From assembly GCA_031367325.1 (NCBI GenBank), contig JANLPQ010000095.1, positions 1 through 42,847 of the forward strand: 42,847 nucleotides of DNA, read 5' to 3'. Shown here piece after piece: positions 32,025-39,390 of this stretch. Position 1 is the stretch's first letter, and each line of letters begins with the position of its first letter. Below the pieces are notes generated by a model. The model did no database searches. It was not told the DNA's origin and worked only from the letters and a program-made list of their open reading frames with translations. Source of the stretch: JAAFIP01 sp031367325 (GTDB lineage Bacteria; Pseudomonadota; Gammaproteobacteria; Burkholderiales; Burkholderiaceae_C). A program made the translations under genes and the position numbers.

Positions 32025-32887
32025 TGGTACACATGCAACCCATCGCCCAACCAATGGATCCTAAGCCCATCGACAGCGCAGTCACCCCCGCCCGCTGGCA
32101 GTCGCTGCAGCGCTTTACTGACGCACGCATTGCCTTGGGCCGCGCGGGGCACAGCCTGCCCACTGCCGCACATTTAACCTTTCAGCTAGACCATGCCTTA
32201 GCGCGCGATGCCGTGCACTTAGCTTTTAATGCACAAGACATAGCGCAGGCCTTGCAAGCTTTGTCGTTAGACACTTTTATCTTGCACAGCGCAGCGGCAA
32301 ACCGCACCACCTACCTGCAGCGGCCCGACCTGGGCAGGCAGCTAGACGATGCTTCGCGCCAACAGCTGCAGCACTGGCAAACACAGCGCAGCCCGCAGCC
32401 TGCACGCTTTGACCTGGCCTTTGTAGTGGCCGATGGCCTGTCTGCCCTGGCAGTACACCGCAACGCGGTAGATTTAATTGCCGCCACCCTTACGCTACTA
32501 CGCGCTGACCCGCAGCCGTGGACCATTGCCCCCGTAGCCATAGCCCAGCAAGCCCGCGTAGCCATTGGCGACGACGCAGGCCACGCGCTGCAATCCAACG
32601 CAGTGGCGGTGCTGATAGGCGAGCGGCCCGGCTTAAGCTCGCCCGACAGCTTGGGTGTGTACCTGACATGGGCGCCTACCGTGGGCCTGACTGATGCCAG
32701 CCGCAACTGCATATCCAACGTGCGGTCTGCAGGCCTGGCCATACCCGCCGCAGCCCACAAGCTGCACCATCTGCTAACCCAGTCTAGGCAGCGCCAACTG
32801 ACTGGGGTTGATTTGAAAGATGACAGCGATAGCCCAACACCCGCTATCAGCGCACCGCATACGACCAATTTTTTGCTAAATTTTTGA
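32024..32887 (+). CDS. eutC: Ethanolamine ammonia-lyase, small subunit
   Basis: Small subunit that helps bind cobalamin. Marks of the family: TDARIALGRAGHSLPTAAHLTFQLDHALARDAVH near 30-65, FVVADGLSALAVHRNAVDL, ARVAIGDDAGHALQSNAVAVLIGERPGLSSPDSLGVYLTW and NCISNVRSAGL. The 287-residue length is usual; the first ~20 residues are not conserved and an internal ATG is possible as start. Followed by the permease gene. Confidence 0.95.
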   Translation: MVHMQPIAQPMDPKPIDSAVTPARWQSLQRFTDARIALGRAGHSLPTAAHLTFQLDHALARDAVHLAFNAQDIAQALQALSLDTFILHSAAANRTTYLQRPDLGRQLDDASRQQLQHWQTQRSPQPARFDLAFVVADGLSALAVHRNAVDLIAATLTLLRADPQPWTIAPVAIAQQARVAIGDDAGHALQSNAVAVLIGERPGLSSPDSLGVYLTWAPTVGLTDASRNCISNVRSAGLAIPAAAHKLHHLLTQSRQRQLTGVDLKDDSDSPTPAISAPHTTNFLLNF

Positions 32888-32916
32888 TAAATTTAGTTCA
32901 CCAAGGAGAAGAGTCT

Positions 32917-34488
32917 ATGAATGCTACGCAACTTACCGAAGACGAGAAAGTCCTGCACGGGATGGGCTACGCGCAAGAGCTAACGCGGCGCATGGGGCCG
33001 TTTCAAAGCTTTGCTATTTCTTTTTCTGTCATTTGTATTTTGTCGGGCGGCTTGGGGTCGTTTCCGATTGCGCTGTCTACGGGGGGCACGTTCTCGCTTA
33101 CCGTGGGGTGGCTGGTGGGCGGCGCCTACGCGCTGATTGTGGCGGCAGGCTTGGGGCAAATTGCCTCGGCGTATCCCACAGCGGGCGGGCTGTACCACTG
33201 GTCGTCTATTTTGGGCGGCAGGTTTTGGGGCTGGGCTACGGCGTATGTCAACTTGCTGGGGCTGCTGTTTGTCATACCCGCCATCAACGTGTTTTTGTAC
33301 CTGGCTGCCAAAGACCTGTTCTTTGGTGCGGTGCTGGGCTGGGACGTATCTACCTGGACGCTCACCACCCAAGTGGTAGCGGTCACCGCGCTAACAGCCG
33401 CCCAAGCACTGCTGAACCATTTCGGTATTCGCTTAACCACTTTGCTCACCGATTTTTCGGGCTACTTGATTTTGGTGGTTACCGTGGTGTTAATCATCAT
33501 GTTTGCCATGGCTGCACCGTCGCTTGATGTGGGCAAAGCATTTGTATTTACCAACTACACGGGCGCGGCAGGTGGTGGTGTGGCGGGCGAGGTTGGCCCA
33601 CTAATGGCGTTTTGCATTGGATTGCTGTACCCGCTGTTTACCATTACCGGCTACGACGCATCGGCCCATGCAGCTGAAGAAACCTTGGACGCGCGCAACA
33701 CGGTGCACAAGGGCATGTTGCATGCTGTGTTTTGGTCTATCTTGTTTGGCTTTGTATTAATTTTGGCGATGGTGATGGCGATACCTGATGTCAAGGCCGC
33801 TGCCGCCACAGGCTGGTCGTCGATGAACAATTTATTTATTGCCGTGATATTGACCAGCTTTGTAGGCAAGGTGATGTTGGTAGGCGTACTGGTGGCCAAC
33901 TTTATCTGCGCGCTGGCAGCTGTTACTTCTACCTCACGCATGATCTACGCTTTTGCCCGCGATGACGGTTTGCCGTTCTCCAGCGTGCTCAAATCTGTGA
34001 GCCCCACTTACCGCACCCCCGTAGCCGCTATTTGGACTACGGCCGTGCTTACCAGCTTGCTTACGGCTGTCACTACCCCGCTGGGTGCGTTTGCAGCCTT
34101 GTCTACCGGCAGTGCTATGTATTTGTACATTTGCTACGCTATGCCTATCGTGGCGGGTTTTTTCTCTGAAGGCAAAAGCTGGACCACCTATGGTCCGTTT
34201 AAGCTGGGCGGTTTGTCCAAAGTTTTTGCGCTAATCGTGATGGCCGCCACGCTATTAATTATCGTAATCGGCCATTTGTTTGTGCCGTCTATTCCAGCCG
34301 ATGCAGCCGCCAAAACCAGTTTTGTACCTGGCTTGGCGTACTACAGCGTGGGTTTTATGGCGCTACTGGGGGTGTTGTGGTTTGCCATAGAAAACAAACG
34401 CTTTAAAGGCCCCCCAATGGGCGACGAGATTAAGCGCCGTCAGAGCGCTATTGCCACGCAAGAGAGTGCGCTGGCTGCAAAGACATAA
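32917..34488 (+). CDS. APC-family permease, probable ethanolamine/amino-acid importer
   Basis: A 523-residue protein with about twelve membrane helices of the amino acid-polyamine-organocation superfamily. The start MGPFQSFAISFSVICILSGG (about 28-47) is the unwound first-helix substrate region and QIASAYPTAGGLYHW the second; the sequence resembles the GABA/choline-type branch. ATG 32917 follows AAGGAGAAGAG; a longer start would overlap eutC. By position it likely brings in ethanolamine, but an amino acid cannot be excluded. Confidence 0.88.
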   Translation: MNATQLTEDEKVLHGMGYAQELTRRMGPFQSFAISFSVICILSGGLGSFPIALSTGGTFSLTVGWLVGGAYALIVAAGLGQIASAYPTAGGLYHWSSILGGRFWGWATAYVNLLGLLFVIPAINVFLYLAAKDLFFGAVLGWDVSTWTLTTQVVAVTALTAAQALLNHFGIRLTTLLTDFSGYLILVVTVVLIIMFAMAAPSLDVGKAFVFTNYTGAAGGGVAGEVGPLMAFCIGLLYPLFTITGYDASAHAAEETLDARNTVHKGMLHAVFWSILFGFVLILAMVMAIPDVKAAAATGWSSMNNLFIAVILTSFVGKVMLVGVLVANFICALAAVTSTSRMIYAFARDDGLPFSSVLKSVSPTYRTPVAAIWTTAVLTSLLTAVTTPLGAFAALSTGSAMYLYICYAMPIVAGFFSEGKSWTTYGPFKLGGLSKVFALIVMAATLLIIVIGHLFVPSIPADAAAKTSFVPGLAYYSVGFMALLGVLWFAIENKRFKGPPMGDEIKRRQSAIATQESALAAKT

Positions 34489-34552
34489 ATTACACCAGCG
34501 TCAACATCGACGTCACATAGATACTGGCTTTTTTTTAATGCGTTGCTGCTGT

Positions 34553-34584
34553 GGCTTTCTTTTGAGGGTGCTTAAAAGAAAGCC
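34553..34584. terminator. Hairpin between convergent permease and CmcJ-like genes
   Basis: GGCTTTCTTTT (34553-34563) and AAAAGAAAGCC (34574-34584) pair perfectly with a 10-base loop and overlap the stop codon of the minus-strand gene. The T-rich arm could serve termination, but no separate U-tract follows. Confidence 0.4.
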
Positions 34585-35390
34585 ATGGTGCGCACCTCAA
34601 TACTCTCGCGCTTTTGAGCATTAGGTGGTGTGCTAGGGTCTTCAAAAGCTGTGTGGCCCATAAACCGGGCTCTTCCATCGGTTTCGGAGTCATAGGTTTT
34701 CAGTAGTAACGCTTGCGTGGGTTCCATGTGGGGGAAGTACACCCAGTGGTGTGCAGGTGAATGTCGCATGACATAAATTTCACCCGTGCGCTCTTGGTAT
34801 TTCAGCTCCATGCGCAGCATATCTTCTGCAGCATGGGTGGTGGCGTCGCACACCGCCAGTGGCAGCTCTTCTACACGTCGGTAAAGCGGCTTCCACACGT
34901 TATAAAAAGCCACACGGCCTTGCAGTAGTTGGTCTGCCTCGCTGGGGAACAGGTCGCGCACGCGCTGCGGGCCAGAGGCCACGGTGTAGTCGCTGTGTAC
35001 CAGCAGTACCGCTGGGCGCTGCACGGTGGTTTGTTGTTTTAAATCAGCTGGCAGCCGCTTGCGCACGGTATGGTCAAACACCTCCACCCGCTTGGCTCCG
35101 GTGTGCTGTTTAACAAACTCTACCACTTGGGTGTAGAAGCGCGCGCGTACCTCAGCGTCGTCGTCAAACTGGTCAAACGTATTCTCAAAAGGCTTAAGCT
35201 CAAAGCCCTCACGGTCAGTAGAGAACGCGTCCACACGCGGCCAGCCGTTATGCACATCTACCTCTTGCGCGTCGGTGCCCGGCGGGTTGAGATCCGCTGG
35301 CGTATCTGGCTCATAAAAGTAGTAGTCAGGCGGGCGGCCATTGTCTACGCTGTAGTTAAGCGTGGCGCGGACGGATTGTGCTGCAGTCAT
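34572..35390 (-). CDS. CmcJ/NvfI-like (asaB-type) family protein
   Basis: A 272-residue protein of the CmcJ/AsaB family, named from cephamycin and fungal metabolite genes; members are thought to be non-heme-iron/2-oxoglutarate-type oxidoreductases. Conserved blocks: FDHTVRKR (about 104-111), LLVHSDYTVASGPQRVRDLFP (about 129-149), FYNVWKPLYRRVEELPLAVCD (about 164-184) and MRHSPAHHWVYFPHMEPTQALLLKTYDSETDGRARFMGHTAF family core. The start is unclear: ATG 35390 is chosen, TTG 35417 is possible. It follows the GST gene and is probably co-transcribed. Confidence 0.82.
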   Translation of the reverse strand: MTAAQSVRATLNYSVDNGRPPDYYFYEPDTPADLNPPGTDAQEVDVHNGWPRVDAFSTDREGFELKPFENTFDQFDDDAEVRARFYTQVVEFVKQHTGAKRVEVFDHTVRKRLPADLKQQTTVQRPAVLLVHSDYTVASGPQRVRDLFPSEADQLLQGRVAFYNVWKPLYRRVEELPLAVCDATTHAAEDMLRMELKYQERTGEIYVMRHSPAHHWVYFPHMEPTQALLLKTYDSETDGRARFMGHTAFEDPSTPPNAQKRESIEVRTMAFF

Positions 35391-35413
35391 GGTGGCGTAG
35401 TGGTGTTGGCTAA

Positions 35414-36082
35414 TCAAGCGGTGGCAAACGATTTTTCAGTACTGGGGCGCGTTAAGGTAAAGCCTGGGCCTACATAAGTTTTATCCCAGCAGGGTAGTGC
35501 CTCTACGCGGGTGGTCATCCAGCGCTGCAGGTGGGGGTGGCTGGCAAGGGGCATTTTTTGATAAGGGTGCAGGTGCAAAGGCGCAGCCAAGGCGATGTCG
35601 GCAATGGTGGGCTGGCTGCCGCATATCCAGTCGTTTTTAGACAAGCGCTCGTCTAGTATGGCGGCTAATTTATGGAACTGCGCGCCTTGCGCTTCCAGCA
35701 CCGCAGGATCTGGCTCGGCGCCTAACAAGGGCTTGACACAGTTTTCCACCAGATACACGTAGCAGCTGGGAAACCAGCTAGACGATTCCCACAAAAGCCA
35801 GCGGTTAATGTCGGCGCGCTTTTGCAGGTCTTTGGGGTAGGCGCTGTCGTGGCCCATTTTGTCGGCAGCGTACTGCAAAATAGCATTTGACTCCCACAAC
35901 ACCAAATCACCGTCAGTTAGGGCGGGCAAAGAGGCGTTGGGGTTAATGGCTAAAAAAGCGGGTTCTTTTTGCTCGCCTTTAAAGTAGTCCACATGCATAC
36001 GGTCGTAAGGGGCGTTTAAAAAATCGAGCCCGGCTAACACCTTGCGGCAGTTGGCTGTGATGGGGTCTGCATAAATCTTCAT
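35414..36082 (-). CDS. Glutathione S-transferase
   Basis: A 222-residue GST. The thioredoxin-like domain (about 1-80) has ADPITANCRKVLAGLDFLN, LAINPNASLPALTDGDLVLWESNAIL (cis-proline and the ES motif that holds the glutathione gamma-glutamyl group); the helical domain has ICGSQPTIADIALAAPLHL with the N-capping TIADI. It transfers glutathione to electrophiles. It stands divergent from a LysR gene with 96 bp between, and a CmcJ-like gene follows on the same strand. Confidence 0.92.
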   Translation of the reverse strand: MKIYADPITANCRKVLAGLDFLNAPYDRMHVDYFKGEQKEPAFLAINPNASLPALTDGDLVLWESNAILQYAADKMGHDSAYPKDLQKRADINRWLLWESSSWFPSCYVYLVENCVKPLLGAEPDPAVLEAQGAQFHKLAAILDERLSKNDWICGSQPTIADIALAAPLHLHPYQKMPLASHPHLQRWMTTRVEALPCWDKTYVGPGFTLTRPSTEKSFATA

Positions 36083-36178
36083 AGTTGTCTCCTAGTTATT
36101 TGTAATAAGTATTCTACGGATTGACAAGCTTTAGCGCATCTGGCTGAATGCAAACTGATTGTTCTCAATTCAAAGACA

Positions 36179-37078
36179 ATGACTCTATCCATCGACATGC
36201 TGGCTACTTTTGTGAAGGTGGCTGAAAAGCTCAGCGTCAGCGGGGCGGCAGACGATATTGGCATCAGTAAAGGCGTGGTCAGTAAGCGGGTGGCGCAGCT
36301 AGAGCAGGCTGTGCAGGCCACGCTATTTAGCCGTAGTACCCGCCATATTGCTTTGACCCCAGCGGGCGAGGCCTATCTAGACTTTGCCCGCCAAGCCTTG
36401 CACACGCTAACGGGTGCTACTGAGCGCCTGCGTGATCTGCGCCAAGAGCTAAGTGGCCCTATCCGCATTACCGCGCCCAGCTCTTGGGGGCAAAAAGTGC
36501 TGGCCAGTTTGATCCCGCAGTTTCTACAGTGCCATCCTGCCATAGAGATTGAACTGCTGCTAAACGACCGCATGATGGACATTGCTTTTGAGCGCGTCGA
36601 CATCGCCCTGCGCATGACCTCTACCGCCACCCCCGATCTGGTGGTGACCCCTGTGGCGCTGCTAGACTGGGTGATTTGCGCTGCACCCAGCTACCTAGCC
36701 AGCGCGGGCGAGCCTACTGCGCCTGCCGACCTGTTGCACCACGCCTGCATGAGCTACTGGCGCGAAACATCCGACGATGCCTGGCAACTGGTGCAGGGAG
36801 ATAAAGTACAGGCCGTGCGCGTACACAGCCGCTACCACGCCAATAATGTCGACGCAGTGGCCTGCGCCGCGCTAGCAGGCCTAGGTATTGCCTTGCTGCC
36901 CGCGTATGTGTGCGACGAAGATCTAGCAGCCGGGCGACTGGTGCGCTTGCTGCAAGACTGGACGCCCGTCACCAAATTTGGCACCCGAATTACCGCCGTA
37001 GCCACACCGGACAGAATGCAACTGCTGCGCAACCGGGCGCTGCTGGCCTTTTTGCGCGAGAAACTTGGCGGCCAATAA
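36179..37078 (+). CDS. LysR-type transcription regulator
   Basis: A 299-residue LysR-type regulator with the helix-turn-helix at about 5-62 (FVKVAEKLSVSGAADDIGISKGVVSKRVAQLE) and a full effector domain. Its divergent position to the GST gene suggests it controls gst and the CmcJ-like gene. A weak dyad ATTGT (36158-36162) / ACAAT (36176-36180) sits at its start codon and could be an autoregulatory site. Confidence 0.9.
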   Translation: MTLSIDMLATFVKVAEKLSVSGAADDIGISKGVVSKRVAQLEQAVQATLFSRSTRHIALTPAGEAYLDFARQALHTLTGATERLRDLRQELSGPIRITAPSSWGQKVLASLIPQFLQCHPAIEIELLLNDRMMDIAFERVDIALRMTSTATPDLVVTPVALLDWVICAAPSYLASAGEPTAPADLLHHACMSYWRETSDDAWQLVQGDKVQAVRVHSRYHANNVDAVACAALAGLGIALLPAYVCDEDLAAGRLVRLLQDWTPVTKFGTRITAVATPDRMQLLRNRALLAFLREKLGGQ

Positions 37079-37100
37079 AAAAGCCACCCGAAGGTGGCTT
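37077..37100 (-). terminator. Rho-independent terminator of ohr
   Basis: On the minus strand AAGCCACC (37100-37093), loop TTCG, GGTGGCTT (37088-37081) running into six T (37082-37077). It ends inside the stop codon of the convergent LysR gene. Confidence 0.88.
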
Positions 37101-37121
37101 GTAGTTAAGCGCTAAGTGGGT

Positions 37122-37544
37122 TTAAACCAAGTTCAACGTCACATCAATATTGCCGCGTGTGGCGTTGGAATAGGGGCACACCACGTGGGCTTTGTTAATC
37201 AGGTCTTGGGCTGCAGCGCGGTCCATGCCGGGCAGGCTGATGTCTAGGGTGACTTCAATGCCAAAGCCATTAGGAATAGGGCCAATGCCTACCGCGCCAG
37301 ATATTTTGGTATCTGCAGGCACGGTAATTTTGGCTTGGCCTGCTACAAACTTCATCGCGCCTAAAAAGCATGCGCTGTAGCCTGCGGCAAACAACTGCTC
37401 GGGGTTGATAGCACCGCCTGCGCCGCCCATTTCTTTGGGTACGCCCAATTTAACGTCCAGCAGGCCGTCGCTGCTGGCAGCGTGGCCGTCGCGGCCCCCG
37501 GTGGCGTGTGCGTGGGCGGTGTAGACAACTTTTTCTAATGACAT
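37122..37544 (-). CDS. ohr: Organic hydroperoxide reductase (Ohr)
   Basis: A 140-residue OsmC/Ohr-fold thiol peroxidase that reduces organic hydroperoxides with lipoyl or dithiol electrons. The reactive C59 (GYSACFLGAMKFV) and resolving C123 (AHVVCPYSNATRGN) are both present, as is the start VVYTAHAHATGGRDGHA. AAAGGAAAT precedes the ATG. It lies 33 bases downstream of ohrR on the same strand, so both are probably one operon, with a good terminator after it. Confidence 0.95.
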   Translation of the reverse strand: MSLEKVVYTAHAHATGGRDGHAASSDGLLDVKLGVPKEMGGAGGAINPEQLFAAGYSACFLGAMKFVAGQAKITVPADTKISGAVGIGPIPNGFGIEVTLDISLPGMDRAAAQDLINKAHVVCPYSNATRGNIDVTLNLV

Positions 37545-37577
37545 GGTAATTTCCTTTAGGTTAGGGTGGAGAAAAAC

Positions 37578-38009
37578 TTAAGCTTGGTGCAGCGCACCGC
37601 GCAAGGCTTGTAAGCGAGTATTCAATTCATACAGTTCAGGCCCGGTGCAGCCCGATGCTTTGACCACGCAGGCTGGAATGGCCCGCGATTTTTTTTGCAG
37701 CAAGCGGCCTTGAGCAGTTAAGCTCACTATCACGCAGCGCTCGTCCAGTGGGCTGCGTGTGCGTTGCACGTAGCCCGCAATTTCTAGTTTTTTTAGCAAA
37801 GGCGTAAGAGTGCCGCTGTCTAAAAATAATTTATCGCCAACGCTAGACACCATCAACCCATCTTGCTCCCATAATGCGAGCATGACTAAATATTGAGGGT
37901 AGGTTAGCTGCAGCTCGGCCAGCAGCGGCTTGTACACCTTGGTCATGGCCAAAGAGGCTGAGTACAAGGCAAAGCAAGTGTGCTGGTCGAGTGGCAAAAG
38001 TGCAGGCAT
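37578..38009 (-). CDS. ohrR: MarR-family peroxide sensor OhrR
   Basis: A 143-residue winged-helix repressor of ohr. The sensing cysteine is C12 in DQHTCFALYSASLAM, the conserved OhrR context; wing and recognition helix follow (GDKLFLDSGTLTPLLKKLEIAGYVQRTRSPLDERCVIVSLT). Two more cysteines near the C-terminus (ACVVKASGC) could form the intersubunit disulfide of the two-cysteine type. ATG 38009 fits the family start; an upstream TTG-type start would run into the dyad. Confidence 0.93.
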   Translation of the reverse strand: MPALLPLDQHTCFALYSASLAMTKVYKPLLAELQLTYPQYLVMLALWEQDGLMVSSVGDKLFLDSGTLTPLLKKLEIAGYVQRTRSPLDERCVIVSLTAQGRLLQKKSRAIPACVVKASGCTGPELYELNTRLQALRGALHQA

Positions 38010-38015
38010 GGTATT

Positions 38016-38060
38016 AATAAGCAACGATTTCAAGCTTCAAGTACAGGCTTGTTGCTTATT
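38016..38060. promoter_or_regulatory. Inverted repeat upstream of ohrR, candidate operator
   Basis: AATAAGCAAC (38016-38025) and GTTGCTTATT (38051-38060) are perfect reverse complements 25 bases apart in the 71-bp gap before ohrR. Both half-sites flank the likely promoter. Binding by OhrR is inferred from position. Confidence 0.5.
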
Positions 38061-38080
38061 ATCGATTAAATAAAGAAAAA

Positions 38081-38965
38081 TCAAACGCCGCGCTCTTTGA
38101 ACCAGTCACCCGCGAGTTTGAAAGCATATGTTGCGGCAGCCTTGTCGTAGGTAGGTCGGTAGTCTGCGTTAAAACCGTGGTTGACCCCTGGAAACACCAC
38201 AATTTCAGATCCGCTGCTACCTTTGCCGATGGCTATACGCATTTGGTCGATTATTTCGTTTTTTACAAACGAATCGTTACTGGCATACAGACCAAGCACG
38301 GGTACTTTGAGAGCGTTGCCGATGTCGATGGGGTCATTTGCTTTAATAGGTGACTTCATGCCATTGAGCAGGCCGTAGTAAGACACAGCGGCCTTAACAT
38401 TAGGGTTATGGTGAGCGTACAGCCATGCAGTGCGACCGCCCCAGCAGTAACCTACCAAGCCCAGTCGCGCAATGTCGGCTTGGCCGCTGGCGGCTGCAAA
38501 TGCGACAGTGGCATCCAAGTCGGCATTAACTTGTGCGTCTGGCACATTAGCTACTACTTTGGACAATATCTCGCCAATGTCGCTCATCTTAGATACATCG
38601 CCTTGACGGCTAAACATCTCAGGTGCAATCGCGTAATAGCCTAGCTTGGCGTAGCGACGGCAAATGTCTTGAATGTGTGCATGCACGCCAAAAATCTCTT
38701 GCACCACTAAAATAACCGGGTATTTACCAGCTTTTGCAGGCATAGCACGGTAAGCAGGAATGGTGCCGTCTTTCACGGTAACTTTAACTTCGCCAGCAGT
38801 TAGGCCAGCGCTGTCGGTTGTGATAGCTTGAGCGAGCAAAGGCTGTGACGCTACCGCGAAACCAGCACCCAAGCTGGTGACCATAAAGCCCCGGCGGGCC
38901 AAGCCCTTGCCTTGGTCTGTAGCTTTAGCGGGGATAGCTTCTAGGCCGAATAAATTGACATTCAT
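38081..38965 (-). CDS. Dienelactone hydrolase family protein, Tat-exported
   Basis: A 294-residue alpha/beta hydrolase. The N-terminus has ARRGFMVTSLGAGFAVAS (R24-R25), a twin-arginine signal, so it is probably periplasmic. Catalytic triad candidates: nucleophile C174 in GYCWGG, an aspartate in LYASNDSFV and a histidine in VNHGFNADYR. E90 (VVQEIFG) is the family's helper glutamate. A cysteine nucleophile is the dienelactone hydrolase hallmark; the substrate is unknown. GGAGC precedes the ATG. Confidence 0.9.
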   Translation of the reverse strand: MNVNLFGLEAIPAKATDQGKGLARRGFMVTSLGAGFAVASQPLLAQAITTDSAGLTAGEVKVTVKDGTIPAYRAMPAKAGKYPVILVVQEIFGVHAHIQDICRRYAKLGYYAIAPEMFSRQGDVSKMSDIGEILSKVVANVPDAQVNADLDATVAFAAASGQADIARLGLVGYCWGGRTAWLYAHHNPNVKAAVSYYGLLNGMKSPIKANDPIDIGNALKVPVLGLYASNDSFVKNEIIDQMRIAIGKGSSGSEIVVFPGVNHGFNADYRPTYDKAAATYAFKLAGDWFKERGV

Positions 38966-39374
38966 TGAGTTGCTCCAGATAAAAAATAAAACACAAATTG
39001 CTTTGCAATAACAACAGTAGCACGGCCAATCTCATTACGTGTCGAGTACCTCGAAGTGAATTGGTGATGCGCCAATGGCTAAATATATTCGTATGTAGCG
39101 AAAATTACTTAGCACACAATTTAATTGTATATCATTAATTTATTTTGCATAAATCAACGCGCTGCTGGTAGGCGCGGCAACTCCTTTGATGCTGAAAACA
39201 GCTGGTAACCCCGGCGGCGTACACATGCGCTACGTTTAATGAACAAAGACAAAATAAATCTGAACTCACCGGGATTTTTAAAACAAGACTAAAACAACAC
39301 AAAACTTATACCCCGCAACTTATTCAACGTTGCGGGAGTTCATTAACCCTTGCTTAAGTCAGCTTTGACTTGGC
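38966..39374. other. 409-bp AT-rich spacer between katG and the hydrolase gene
   Basis: No gene is supported. It contains the ribosome site of the hydrolase gene, small dyads such as ATTGC-TTT-GCAAT, and a hairpin near its right end (39312-39336). The promoter of the hydrolase gene should lie here but no clear sigma70 pair was seen. Confidence 0.5.
39312..39336 (-). terminator. Candidate katG terminator
   Basis: CCCGCAAC (39312-39319) and GTTGCGGG (39329-39336) form an 8-bp GC-rich stem about 40 bases beyond the katG stop. On the katG strand it is followed by a moderately U-rich stretch, not a clean T-run. Confidence 0.45.
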
Positions 39375-39390
39375 TTAATACAAGTCAAAG
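39363..39390. repeat. Perfect inverted repeat spanning the katG stop codon
   Basis: CTTTGACTTG (39363-39372) and CAAGTCAAAG (39381-39390) pair exactly with an 8-base loop that includes the TAA of katG. It could stabilise the 3' end of the mRNA; no T-run. Confidence 0.5.
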
